The translations under genes were made by a program, and so were the position numbers. A stretch of 64,000 nt of DNA from Allium sativum (lineage: Eukaryota; Streptophyta; Magnoliopsida; Asparagales; Amaryllidaceae): contig CM060915.1 of assembly GCA_030737875.1 (NCBI GenBank), positions 632,588,786 to 632,652,785 of the forward strand. Direction: 5' to 3'. Shown here one piece after another: positions 10,924 to 22,298 of the stretch. Under the pieces are notes generated by a model. That model saw nothing but the letters and a program-made list of their open reading frames with translations, had not been told where the DNA came from and did not search any database. Each line of letters starts with the position of its first letter. The first letter of the stretch is position 1.

Positions 10924-13900
10924 TGTAATAACCCTGTTTTCCTCGTTAAAATTATGCATGTGTTTAATAAAAATAGAAGTGTTAAGTTGGAATTATGATG
11001 ATTTTGCTAACTAATGAATTAAACTAAATAAGACTGTTTATGATATTAAGTAATTTTGATTTAATTCATATTACACAATTAAAATAGAAAATAAAAATAA
11101 AAATAAGCAATAATAATTATTTTATAATGAATATTGGATTATAAAATGAATTGATGAGTGTTGAGTTAAATAAAATCATATGTAATCGACAAACAAATAA
11201 TTAGACATGACATGAATTAAATTGTATCGGATATAAAATAGTTGTGAACTGTTAAAATAATTTTAACAATAAGATAATAGATATATTATTCTATTGTACA
11301 TTGAATTAATAAATAGACGAGCGTCGAAGTGATTAAATTGTAAATTGTATAAGAGGATGCGAATAAACTTATAATATATCAATAATAATTGGAGAGCGAA
11401 AACTTATAATCAAACACATGAGAAATTGATTAAAACAATATCAAAATAAAACAGGCTCAAACCAATCTCAGTTTAAAGCCCAAGATAATTTCATTTTCTC
11501 TTCTCTGGAAACCTCTTGAACCAGCCTATCTTTACACAATAATAGGGAAAACCCGTATTTCCCGTATGGATCCCCAAACCTAAAATTGCAATCGAAAAAA
11601 ACAATGCAAATTGCGCTGGATTTCATGGGGCATGACATGATGATGGTCGACATCATCGTTGACTACGCCAGAGGAGGCTGCGACATATTCATGGGTAGTT
11701 ACCTAGGGGCGCACGCATCTAGGTCAGGAAATGGTGGTGGTTTGGGTCGAACTCCAGGCAGCGCAAATGGATCGGGTGGTAAAGGTGAGAGTGAATCGAT
11801 GCCAGGATCAAGGCTAATCGCGTGATGCTACAGATTTGGGAAAGGTGGAGAGTGGTGATATGTTGATGATTCTTGGCTTAGATCAACAATGAAAAAATGT
11901 GGATTCCAATGCATAGATTTTAGCTAAGGGTAGTAGTAAATTCTGGAATTCAAGCACCGAATTGGTGAGTTTTCCCCTCACTCACTTCTATGTTTTACTC
12001 CATAATAATTATATAAATTTTCATATTGTTATCTGAATTGGATTTGATTGCTTGGATGTTTGAATTGGTTGTCGTGCTTTGATTATGAGGTTAGTTGGTT
12101 GATGAAGTTTTATTGGATGTTCATACGTAGAAGGGGAGCTATCAAATTTTATTTTCAATATATATATATATATATATATATACATACATACAGATATATA
12201 TATATATACCTAAGTAAATGTTAGCATTTAAATTATTTATTTGATCATTACATAAGTATGGAAAATTAATTTGATTACATGTATCTTTCAAGTTTATACA
12301 TCTAATTAAATATTTTATCCTAGAATAATTCTATTTGGTTGTTTGACTACTTGAAATATCTTACCATTACTTCGAGTAAGTCAACTGAGAAGTTTTCATT
12401 TTATCATATTATGCAATAGTTTTTGACAGTATTTAACATGTTATTGGATTTACTTTCCTGTACAATATATTTTATTCTTTGTACAAATTTGTAATGAAAG
12501 TTTATGTTTTTCATACACTTGAATTACATTAAATATATTTTAGCTTATTTTTATGTATTTCGGGGTATTAAGAAAGAGATTTAAACGACATAATAAACCA
12601 CGTGGTACGGGACAGGAAGGTTGATTATATCAGTTAATTCTGAACTCATATATCGAAGTTATTTCTTCTTTTATTGGTGCGTAGTTGGCTAACTTGGTAA
12701 ACCGACGTGTGAGAACAGGTCGTATGAGACGCATTATTACCACTGTTCAGGTTACTAGTTTTGAGTTGATGGCGTATATAAACCATTGTTTATACTGAGA
12801 AGTCCTGAGCGACTATCTCCTTATCAGTACTAGATAGTCTTGAGTGGTTATCGAGATGGCCGGTCCTGAGTGACTATCCTATATTAAACCTGAGAGTATA
12901 ACTTATGGAGATCTGAGTACCTTCCATTATAGGCGTTAAAATTGTTTAGTACTCGTATATGATATTTCCATTGCACGTGCGGCGTTGCTGAGTCTCGTCG
13001 ACATTGATATGGATCCATATGATCTTTTGTCGTTTTTCTATATTTTGATGGGATTTACATATATGATTCTTGTTTATGATTTCATCATGTTATTAAATTT
13101 TGATGGCCTGTAAGCTATCATATGATTGTGATATTTTAGCGATTTCATAATGCGTTGTAACTCTTGAATGAGATTCATTTGAATAAGATTATGTTGTCAT
13201 TTCCATATGTTCATATATGGTAATGCTTCCATAATATTTAGCCATGAGACATGAATCATTAATGTCGATATTTAAATTTGAGTGAACCAAATGATTAGGT
13301 TTATGCCTGTCTGATCTTTTGAGTTACCTATAACTTATACATGTATGCTTCACTCCTGTACTTATCTTTGCTTCATTGAGCATAGAGATTTATCACATCG
13401 TAAATGTTTCCTATCATATTGTAACTATAAGCTATAGCGTCGAATGACCCGTGTTAGGTAATATACTTTATGAAAAATGCTACATTTATATTATGTTTGT
13501 GGCGATCATGATTTCTTTTAGCCCTTATCAAGTTTTTTTAATTTATATAAATGATGATTATTGATTGATTGTGGTGAGATCAGATTCTATTATTATTATT
13601 TTGTGAATCTAAACATTTTATATTACCTATAATGGATTTAAACATAGACTAATTCGTTTATTATTTATATAATACTTGGGTAGACCGAGACATTGCAGGT
13701 TCCGAGAAATTGAGGCTACCTTGTATTTATTGGGCTTAGAAGAGTATAATAACTTAGTATATCATTTATTTTCGTGTATCGTATGGAATGATGTATATAT
13801 TGATGTGTAATAGGTAAATGTGTATATAAAATGTTAAATATTATACATTATATTTTATTGATGCGATTGATTCTGTGATCTCTGTATTTATGTATATTAT

Positions 13901-14112
13901 GTATTATTCTATCCTGGAGGCACACGTGCAATTGTTTTGTACCGACATTGAATACGTGAGAGTAAGTGATATTTCAGAAATTTTAATACGTACCAGTGTT
14001 AGTCCAAGAGAATTAGCACGTGTGTGCCCCTACAGTCTCATTCTCCATATTATCTGACGGTATTACTTAGTAATACTCTTAGATAATATGGGTGTAGAGG
14101 TGAGGTGTTACA
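10924..14112 (+). repeat. Gypsy LTR H (3.19 kb), single copy in window
   Basis: It starts TGTAATAACCCTG after a polypurine tract and ends GAGGTGTTACA, followed after three bases by a primer-site-like sequence. Length and ends are those of the A and B LTR class, but the body is not obviously alignable with them. It contains a TA microsatellite (about 12160-12205), degenerate CCTGAGYGACTATC repeats (about 12800-12890) and a strong hairpin near its end. No second copy is in the window, so it is either a joint LTR of two recombined elements or the surviving LTR of one. Confidence 0.7.
14045..14091. repeat. Two-tier hairpin at the 3' end of LTR H
   Basis: CCATATTATCT (14045-14055) pairs perfectly with AGATAATATGG (14081-14091). 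Inside it GTATTAC (14060-14066) pairs with GTAATAC (14070-14076) around a 3-base loop. It ends 21 bases before the LTR end, so it would sit in U5 of the transcript. Confidence 0.8.
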
Positions 14113-14115
14113 AAC

Positions 14116-14127
14116 TGGTATTAGAGC
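14116..14127 (+). other. Primer-binding site after LTR H
   Basis: TGGTATTAGAGC differs from the tRNA-Met-type site of element A at one base and is placed 3 bases after the LTR end. It shows that internal 5' sequence follows LTR H. Confidence 0.7.
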
Positions 14128-15404
14128 AAGGTTTAGAACAATGTACTATATCTATAAAAGGGGCACGAGTCTAGACCTTACAAAAGACTTAGAATCCCTG
14201 TCCCCGTGAGTGTTCGGTAGACTTTGTTGTAATTATATGATAAAAGTTGTATATGATGATTACTGGGGTAATCATCTGGGTGCGTATTTGTTATTTTGCT
14301 GTTGTGTAATATTATTATTGATTTACTTCCCCCCATAATTTTGGTGTTTATCTTTATTTGAAATTTAAATAGTTGAATGTGATTGAGAAATAAGAAGTTG
14401 CGCAACGGAGATTAATATATAAATTTTCGCTAAAGGCATTTGTTTGTTCTCTGATTGCTGATTGTTTAATACGTGTTATAAGTGAGTATTGAATTTAATG
14501 TAAAAGCGAAAAAGTCGTTAAATTGAAACAAACAAATAAGTTATTAACGACAACAACGACAATAATAATGAAGTGAATCGTTAAATGAATATAAATGGTT
14601 AAAGGAGTTAATATTGAATCGATTTGTCCGTTAGGCGAATTAAGAATTGCAGACGGTACGTCTAATTAGCGTTATAGGGTTCATAAATAACTTGTGCGAG
14701 ACGGTTCGACCCAATAATATAGGAAAGAATTAAACCAAGTGATAGATAAAAGGGAAAAATGTAATTATATTTGAGTAAAATAGTTATTGTCAAATAAATA
14801 ATGTAAGAAGCAATATTTATATAAAACATGGAAAGGAGGAAAAAAATGAGTTAATGAGTTGGTACACGCAGGCCAGTTTTGAAAAAAAAAGAGGGTCAAA
14901 TCCACGCTAAATTGATAACACTGAGTATTAATCAGCATGGCTTGATGGTTAAATATGGATTGAAACATGGCCATGTATGATAAATACATCTAGATAAATA
15001 AAAATTGTATTTCTCAATTACCTTATTTTATTTTTAACATCAGTTTTTATTTTGAAAAGCAGAGTAAACATCCTACAGGAAAATGAATATTTTATTGACT
15101 TTGCTCAATTTATTTGCATAAAATTAGGGTACTTATATCATAATCTCTATAAAGAAAAATACACAGATTGCACAACAGATGTAAGCAATCATGACATTCA
15201 ACGCAGTACACCCAAAATTGAATATGGACACAACTGATTTCCATACATTCAAGAATTTTCAAATATATTGATGCAAATACATTCTGGACTGAAGCATCTA
15301 CATTTTACTTTTCAGCAAATTAATTCCAATAGCACATGCATTGTTAGCAAATACATGCAATACACGGGTAGATATAAGAAGAATGGTACGGTTATAACTT
15401 ACAA
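14128..15404. other. Non-coding stretch after LTR H, probably element leader then gene-flanking DNA
   Basis: The first 100 bases (AAGGTTTAGAACAATG and a GGGGCACGAGTCTAGACC phrase) resemble the untranslated leader of gypsy elements. No gag frame follows; the rest is AT-rich without recognisable coding. Where the element ends and the 3' flank of the glutathione reductase remnant begins could not be determined. Confidence 0.45.
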
Positions 15405-15976
15405 CTAAGCAAAACCTGCCTAAAATTTTAATATAGCATTGACTAAATCATTCTACTAAACTGTCTCATTCCAGTAAATGAAAATGGTTGAGAAGCATGT
15501 ACACTTAACAATTATAGTGTATATTTCATACATGATTCTACAGTCATGTGAAATTATAAGATCCAAGGATTATATAACCACCTATCAAAAGCTGAGAACC
15601 AATTTATGAACCCCACCAATATGCAATGCATACATTGTTCTAAGCCTATTAAAATTACCGAGAACTTACATGTTAATGATGGAATTTTTTTTATCAAATA
15701 CCGTAAAAACACAAATATACCGGCGGATTAACTCATATTACAGCGTTATACTGCCGATTTGAGCATTAAATTTCTCATGGAAGAAGAATTATTCATGTCA
15801 AAGGTCTAAAAGTTAAAAAAAAAGGACTAACTAACCTCAGCTGCAGATTCGCGTTGTCTAACTTTGCGGCTCGGTGTTCTCATTGTGACAAGTTCTTCAG
15901 CAGCTACCGCGTGAATATCGATCGTAGAATCAAAATCTGCCTTCGTTAATCCTGCCTTAATAGCAATAGCAACTCC
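15405..15976 (-). pseudogene. GR: Glutathione reductase, 3'-terminal exons only (cytosolic type)
   Basis: On the - strand, an exon at 15976-15836 (47 codons) begins after a TTTGTTTTAG acceptor and ends before a GTTAGT donor. It encodes the end of the dimerisation domain of NADPH-dependent glutathione reductase, including [30 protein letters not shown] and a basic tail. The histidine and glutamate of the family active-site motif (HPTAAEE in most plants) are kept, but the proline is alanine here. A mini-exon at 15419-15405 after an ATTTTAG acceptor would add four residues and a stop; this is an inference. None of the FAD, NADPH or redox-disulfide exons are visible up to 64000, so this is a fragment or a gene broken by insertions. 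Confidence 0.8.
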
Positions 15977-16441
15977 CTAAAACAAATATATAAGAACTAT
16001 TGGAAAGAAACTCAAGAATGGAATAGATTAAGTTCAATAGCGTTGTTTCCACTACTAATGTCCTGGTGTCATTCTTTTGCCTTAAAAAAATGTAGCTGAG
16101 CCATATTCTATTTATGGTTTCATTGATTTTGATATATAATAGTTATCTGCATATAAATACGTCTTGTCCTTAAATGATGAACGTAAAACAGGGATAATGG
16201 ATAGCAGGTATACATTAGTTTATTTTACTTTCCAGTCTTTCATTTTGGTTACATCTTTGCTATCTAATTGTTAGCATTTACACTGGAACAACCATCTATG
16301 GGTTCACAATAATACGTTGTCCTATTGCATTCATAGGCTCTAAACAAACTGATATTATGAAATTCACCAATAACTAAAAGTATTTGATGTTTTCTAAAGT
16401 ATAGTGTTATTATTTTGACTATGGTGGTTTTACTGATTACG
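15977..16441. other. Non-coding, probably intron of the glutathione reductase remnant
   Basis: It lies upstream of the exon in gene orientation. No further exon could be recognised on either strand. Confidence 0.4.
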
Positions 16442-16466
16442 GCTGTAGAAAGTAAATGGTTCTTGT

Positions 16467-16844
16467 TGTTAGAGAATATGATGCCATTGATTGGGCTAGA
16501 GGATATATTGTCTTCCTTTATTGCATTAATTAAGCTAGAGAATATATTGCCTGATTTGCGCATTTGATTTATAATTGGTATTGTATTAATTTGGACCAAA
16601 TACGCTCTAGAATATTCTATTCTAGAGTATTCCTTTCTTCTCTATAAGTAGAGGCAAAGTATAGCATTGTAATTCAATTAATCAAGCATCTCCTTTGTAA
16701 TTGTAATAACAATCAAATAAATCAATAAAAATGTAGTCCTTTCATGTTTTTACCGTTTGTCTCTCTCTTCTCTCTTGATCAAAATTTTAACATGGTATCA
16801 GAGCTTGGTTATACAGAGAGTTAGAGAGAGGGTTGCTTTTAACA
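16467..16844 (+). repeat. 5' LTR of element G
   Basis: A TATA-like CTATAAGTAG lies near 16642-16651. The LTR contains TGGTATCAGAGC at 16793-16804, 52 bases before its own end and the true primer site. The 3' LTR has the same extension (18988-19039), so the primer-site copy is part of the LTR itself. Confidence 0.82.
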
Positions 16845-16856
16845 TGGTATCAGAGC
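16845..16856 (+). other. Primer-binding site of element G
   Basis: TGGTATCAGAGC directly follows the LTR end TAACA. It is identical to the copy inside the LTR at 16793. Confidence 0.8.
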
Positions 16857-18652
16857 TAGAGGAGAGAGAGAAAAGAGTTTAGTTTTTATTTAGCTGTTTT
16901 ATTTGATATAATAAAGGTCCCACAAATAAATCTTGTTTTCAGATCTATTCTTTTCTTCTCAGTTAAACGAAAAATCAAATTAAAGCCGCGGTGTTTCCAC
17001 TTCGTTCGAAACTTGAAGCCGCCATCAACAATTGCCAGTATCGATCTTCGAACAATTGCCAATATCAACAAGCTGCCATCAAAAATTGCCCCAGGAGTAA
17101 ATCACGATTCAACCCAGTCTACGGGGTGTTGAGCTCGATTTCAGGAAGATAACCCATAGGGAGTTGGGAATTTCAGATGCAGATTTGGACGGAAGCAAGT
17201 GAAGGTTGAGTTTCAAACAAAGATGTTGGGCAGATGATGTGATGGTCGGCTGATGGAATTGGTTACAGTATGTGGGGGTATTTGATGAAGTGGATCTGTG
17301 CGATTGTTTTGCGTTTGATGTTAAGAAGATAAAATTTCCATCTCGTGACTTATTGCTCTCGGTTCCTGGGGGTGACGAGGGCACACGCAGATGGAGTTGT
17401 GATGCGTATGGTTTTGAGGAAGTTGTGGATCTAAAGTAGTGTTGGTATTGGGTGCTTGTGACTGTGGATGAATGGAGATCTTGAATGGCCTGTTTGTTTT
17501 GAATGGAAGAGAGAAGTATGGTGGTCAGTTTTTGAATGGTTGCTGCAAGTTTGGTAAGGTGGATGGTTTGCCTATTGCTGTGGCGATGGTGTGGTAGGAG
17601 ATTTCAATTTGTATGTGGCGGAGGGTATTTTCTTTCGGATGGTGGTGACGGTGCACAGATTTATGAACTGTTAGAAGTTTCAAACTGGGTTTGTACGATG
17701 ACAGTGGAGAATTGTGTCTAGAAAACTTGTTTTAATATGATATCTTCGATGGTACATTGTGTTGATTCCTGGTATGCTTGGTTATCATGCGGTCATGCGA
17801 GAAAACTTTATCTTCCTAGGTGCTGCTGTCAAAGTCAATATGTAATTTTTAATTAAGATATGTAATGTTTCCTTTTTTAGTTTTTCCAAGTCATTGTTTC
17901 AGTCTTGTGCTGTAAAAAAAAAGATAGAAAGAAAGAGAAAAAAATGGCGATATGATGATTGCTGGTGTTTGTCTGTCGTTGATGATGGCGGAGTTGTTGT
18001 GACTGATTTTTGTATGTATGGTGATGATGAAGGAAGGTAATATATCCTCTAGCCTAATCAATGGCATTGGTGGGGATGAACGTCAGATTTTCCAAAGGAA
18101 GACGAAGTGCAGTTGTGGAGTAACAAGGTAGTTCAGCAAGTGAAGTCGATGGTTGTTGGTTGATTGAGTTGTTATAGAGTAACATTAGTTTGAAATTGTT
18201 TTTCGTTTGAGTCTTTATCGGTAACCCTGTTTATTAGGAGGGCAATTGATGTTGATTGAAGGTGGTAGGTGGTTACTGTAAGGTATGTTTGGAGGATGCA
18301 AACATATGCTGATTCATCCCTATTTATTTGGTTTTGTTTACTTTGTATGTTTGGGGGATGCAAACATACAAACATCCCATTTTGGTTTGTTTTGTTTTCT
18401 TTGTATGTTTGGGGATGCAAACATACAAACTCAACCGGGACCAGTTTTGTCATTTGGCCGCTCAGATCTTTTGCTTATCGATCAGATTGAAGATAGTTGA
18501 GTTGATTGAAGATTGTTGTTGAGTTGGTTGAAGTAATTGGTATTTGTGCTTGGTGTTTAATGTTACTCTTTAACAAAATTGAAATGGTTGCTCGATCTTG
18601 CTACTCTTCACTTTGCAGCTTCTATTTGGCAAACTCACGATTTTCCGCATCG
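16857..18652 (+). other. Non-coding interior of element G
   Basis: The region is rich in GGTGGTGATGG-like words and has no frame resembling gag, protease, integrase or RT. Open frames up to about 90 codons look accidental. It contains a hairpin array at 18284-18427. Confidence 0.6.
18284..18427. repeat. Three hairpins repeated every ~59 bp in element G
   Basis: Stem TATGTTTG (18284-18291) pairs with CAAACATA (18299-18306). Stem TGTATGTTTG (18344-18353) pairs with CAAACATACA (18361-18370). The same 10-bp stem recurs at 18402-18411 and 18418-18427. Loops are 6-7 bases with the same GGGATG-type sequence. The third unit follows the second after 58 bases. Confidence 0.85.
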
Positions 18653-18667
18653 TGAGTTTGAGAGGGA
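18653..18667 (+). other. Polypurine tract of element G
   Basis: The purine-rich GAGTTTGAGAGGGA directly precedes the 3' LTR start TGTTAG at 18668. It is interrupted by a T run. Confidence 0.6.
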
Positions 18668-19039
18668 TGTTAGAGAATATGATGCCGTTGATTGGGCTAG
18701 AGGATATATTGCCTTCCTTTATTGCATTAATTAAGCTAGAGGATATATTGCCTGATTTTCGCATTTGGTTTATAATTGGTATTGTATTAATTTGGACCAA
18801 ATATGCTCTAGAATATTCTATTCTAGATTACTCCTTTTTTATCTATAAGTAGAGGCAAAGTACAGCATTGTAATTCAATTAATCAAACATCTCCTTTGTA
18901 ATAGCAATCAAATAAATCAATAAAAATGTAGTCCTTTCATGTTTTTACTGTTTGTCTCTCTCTTCTCTCTTGATCAAAATTTTAACATGGTATCAGAACT
19001 TGGTTATACAGAGAGATAGAGAGAGGGTTGCTGCTAACA
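18668..19039 (+). repeat. 3' LTR of element G
   Basis: 372 bp, similar throughout to 16467-16844 but clearly diverged by substitutions and short indels, so G is an older insertion. The internal primer-site copy here reads TGGTATCAGAAC. The following CTAGT is the target duplication. Confidence 0.82.
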
Positions 19040-20580
19040 CTAGTATTAAGTACATGGATTATTTTATACAAATAATGTGTACGCCATTAGTGCGAGGGAA
19101 AAAGTTCAATGCAAATAGCATGTATCTTAGGTGAAAGGTAAATAATTAGCATAACCAATGCATGCTTCCGCATGAACAACAAAATATTATGGTTTGAAAT
19201 TATAATGTTCAAATACAATTGTTGAGCTACATGTTATCAAAGGCATAATAAATTTATATGTTTAAGTGTGAATGAATTTTTTGTTTATTTTTTTAAATAC
19301 TCATCTCCCACATTCTATTTTTCAGAATAAATATTGATTAATGAATTAGTAGATTTCTTGTAATCAAAATGAAAAAAAGGTGCATATACATAGATACAGT
19401 GCATAGCTGAGTAACATAGAAATATACATTATTTTCATGGCTGCGAACTATTTAATTATAGGATACAAGCAATGAATCTTGTAGATGTCATCAAGTAAAT
19501 GAAAATGTAAGGGTAGATGAATACATGTTAGTGATGCATACTTATTTCATTTTGCTTAGAATTTAGGCATGTTTGAGAAATTATGTAGGTGAATGCCTTA
19601 TATTATGCTGATATAGTTGCTTGAGTGCGAACTGTAAATGAATTGAGAATTACCCATGCTCATCTTGTCTAACTTTATATAATTGAAAATGGAATTTAAA
19701 TTGGTTAAGATTTTTAAGCATAAACTTTAAGAAAAACAACGCTGTTTCAAAAAAAAAAAAACCTCAAAACTGTGCTGAATTAAAATGAACATAACATTTT
19801 GAACGCCTTATCCGAATTCAACGATTCTACCCATATTGGAAAGCTAGGATTATAAGCTACAACTTTTATTCAAAGAGTTTGATGAAATTTTAATGCTTGT
19901 TAGGCTAGAAATGCAAATTAATCTCGTTGTCTTAATCTATAATATTATTAAAACCGAGATGAAATGATGTGCTCATAACTTTTGAACGGTTCATCCGAAT
20001 TCAACAATCTTATACATTCTGGAAAGCTTAAAACATAAGCTATAACTTTTGTTTGAAGTATTTTCCAAAAACTTGAAGTTTGCTAGTCCAAAAATGCAAT
20101 TTTAAACTGCTGACCTGAACATTAGATTAGAGTTCCGATTTGACGTTAGTGTATTGCAATATGTACCTCTTTATATTTGATGTTTTGGTGAACTGTTATG
20201 CTATATTAATCGAATGCTACATTATTTTATGAGAATTGAAATTGTGCTTGTCATATCTTTTATATGTAAAGCTAACATGTAAGAAAATTTCAGGTACACG
20301 TGAAGCATATAGATCAATTTGGTTAAGAGATATGCGTTGTGCGCAAAATCATAAGTGAAAATGCACATAAATGCTAAATGAAGGTACATTTGCGAATTAA
20401 ATATTGTTAAATGTTACTATATTGTGTCCCCCTGTTTTGGGATGCTCCGTGTTGGGATGCCTCTTCTGAGATGTATATTTTGTAATTATATTGTATTCGG
20501 TTTTTCCGAAAGGTCCTCCGTACAAAGGAGACACCGCCGAAATTTTCCAAAAATTTGGAAGATAGAAGAATTTTTCATCT

Positions 20581-22284
20581 AAGCATCTACGTGCTGATTT
20601 TAGGCTGGTTTGCCTCCTTGGTTGCAAACCTATCCAAATCCTAAATTTTCCATTTGGGTCAATTTATACCGAAACAAACACTAAAATGTTATCAGTATAC
20701 GAGTTCTTCAAACTCTAACTTCGATTGATTCCCGATAGATCCCCCCACTTGGCATCCGCCTAATGGTTTTTACAGTCTTGGGCCAAATATGTAAGCAATT
20801 ACAAAAACGGAAAACTTCCAAGTAATAGCTAAACATCTGATAAATATACAACTCATTCCATTCTCTGTTCTTCTTTCAATATAGTATTATCCTATTGATC
20901 TAAATGACAAAAAGACCCATCAAAAATTTTACTCAAGAGAAAGAAATCTTATGCGATTTGAACGAGTTAATAAAGAACTGCATATAGGATATTTCTTCTT
21001 GTTGCATCTTTCTGCTCTTTGGGAAAAAGAATCTGTTCATATTTTAGGGTCTAGAACTGATGAAACAAAAGCAAAACCATTCTGAGCTGGCAAACATAGG
21101 TCCTTAAGTTTCACTGCCTGGACATAACAAAAACCAACTAACTTTTTTAACGTGGTTATCCTAAGCTAGGTACTATCTATCTCCTGCAACTAATCCTCCT
21201 GCTGTTGCTGCAGCTGCTTCTTTTACTATTACTATTATATATTATATACTATTACTATTATATATTATATGAAATCTCAATTTGAATTTGTATGCCTCTT
21301 TGTTTCTAGTTTTCCCATAAATCTCTTATGCTGCCACATGTCCCAATATGTAATTGTCCAAAACTTTCCATTACTTTTCTTTTTTTGTTGTCATATTTTA
21401 AAAGAAATACCAATACTCATTTAATTCTCATTATACATGCTCCTCCTATCCCTACCAACTGTTACCAATGGTCATAGAAGAATCGTCCATTAAAAAAAAG
21501 CCCAGAATCATAAGTTTATCTGTTCTCTTTATTCAGTGATATTTCAATCATCATTTTTTTTCCTATTCTCTTACCAATCTAATTAAGCAGCAAAAATATC
21601 ACTTTTCTTCTATGATGTCATTGTTATTTGTTGTAAAGTTCCTACGATGAGATAATTCATAGGATTGGCTAAAGAATTTAAAAGCACTACTGAAATAGGT
21701 ATGAAATTTATATTTTGCTCTAGTAAAATTTTAATAGGTGGCTTCACAGATGCCTTGTAGAATCTTTTTGAAAGTAGGGGTATCGATAGAAATATAAAAC
21801 TCACTTTATACAATTATACATGAAAGTGGGGGTATGGATAGCTCATTTTGGTAGTAAATGAAATATATTTGAAAATATTAAATGTCAATTTGACCCACTA
21901 AATATTTTGACTCATGGACAAAGTTATTTTAAGAAAACCAAAACCACTACCTAGGCAAGATCAATTAGGAGAACTTCTCAAATCTTTATTAAATTATATG
22001 CCATCAATTGTTTAATATCACAGTTATCGACTGTTTTGTTGCAAGTGATCGTGTTCCAATGGAAAAAATAAATAGGTGAAAATCTTTTAGCAGCAGCAAA
22101 AGTATGGGTTAAACAATCTTATAAGAATGTTTTGACAAAATCCCAACATAGAAATTAGCAGGAACTAAATAAATATATTTTCATATTTCAGTCCACCTGA
22201 ATCCTTCTAGCAATAGTTGAACTTGCTTTACAAGTACACATAATATAATCATGGAAAGCAAATAGTAAATATCACTAAGATTAA
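20581..22284. other. Unassigned AT-rich region
   Basis: No confident gene was found. Near 20740 the - strand reads CAAGTGGGGGGATC, which could be a fossil polypurine tract. A TATTACTATTA microsatellite lies at about 21217-21270. On the - strand a possible terminal exon of 26 codons and a stop runs 21117-21037 behind a GTTATGTCCAG acceptor; its protein was not recognised. Confidence 0.4.
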
Positions 22285-22298
22285 GAGCAACTCCAACA

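Larger units (their letters stand above)
16467..19039 (+). mobile_element. Non-autonomous LTR retrotransposon G (2.57 kb)
   Basis: LTRs of 378 and 372 bp both start TGTTAGAGAATATGATGCC and both end in TAACA. A tRNA-Met-type primer site follows the left LTR and a purine run precedes the right one. The 1.8-kb interior has no recognisable gag or pol. Flanks CTTGT (16462-16466) and CTAGT (19040-19044) are a target duplication with one mismatch, and the empty site is preserved in duplicate copy 1. LTR size and PBS suggest a copia-type parent; it would need proteins in trans. Confidence 0.85.
16442..20580. repeat. Diverged 1.6-kb duplicate, copy 2, split by element G
   Basis: The parts 16442-16466 and 19045-20580 match copy 1 at 9116-10710 in the same orientation. 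Together the two copies show the uninterrupted form of the site into which element G inserted. The right border is near 20580, after the shared ATAGAAGAATTTTTCAT. Confidence 0.75.

Noticed and set aside
11586..11825. 79-codon frame in LTR H rich in Gly and Ser
   Set aside because: It lies in a non-coding LTR, has no family resemblance, and composition alone explains the residues.
16467..16792. LTR of element G ending at the first TAACA before TGGTATCAGAGC
   Set aside because: The matching right-hand copy continues 52 bp further with the same sequence, and the CTAGT flank plus the empty site place the true end at 19039.
21178..21230. Peptide-like EAAAATAGGLVAGD on the minus strand as a gene end
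   Set aside because: The reading depends on an arbitrary frame next to a TATTACTATTA microsatellite, and no splice structure or match supports it.
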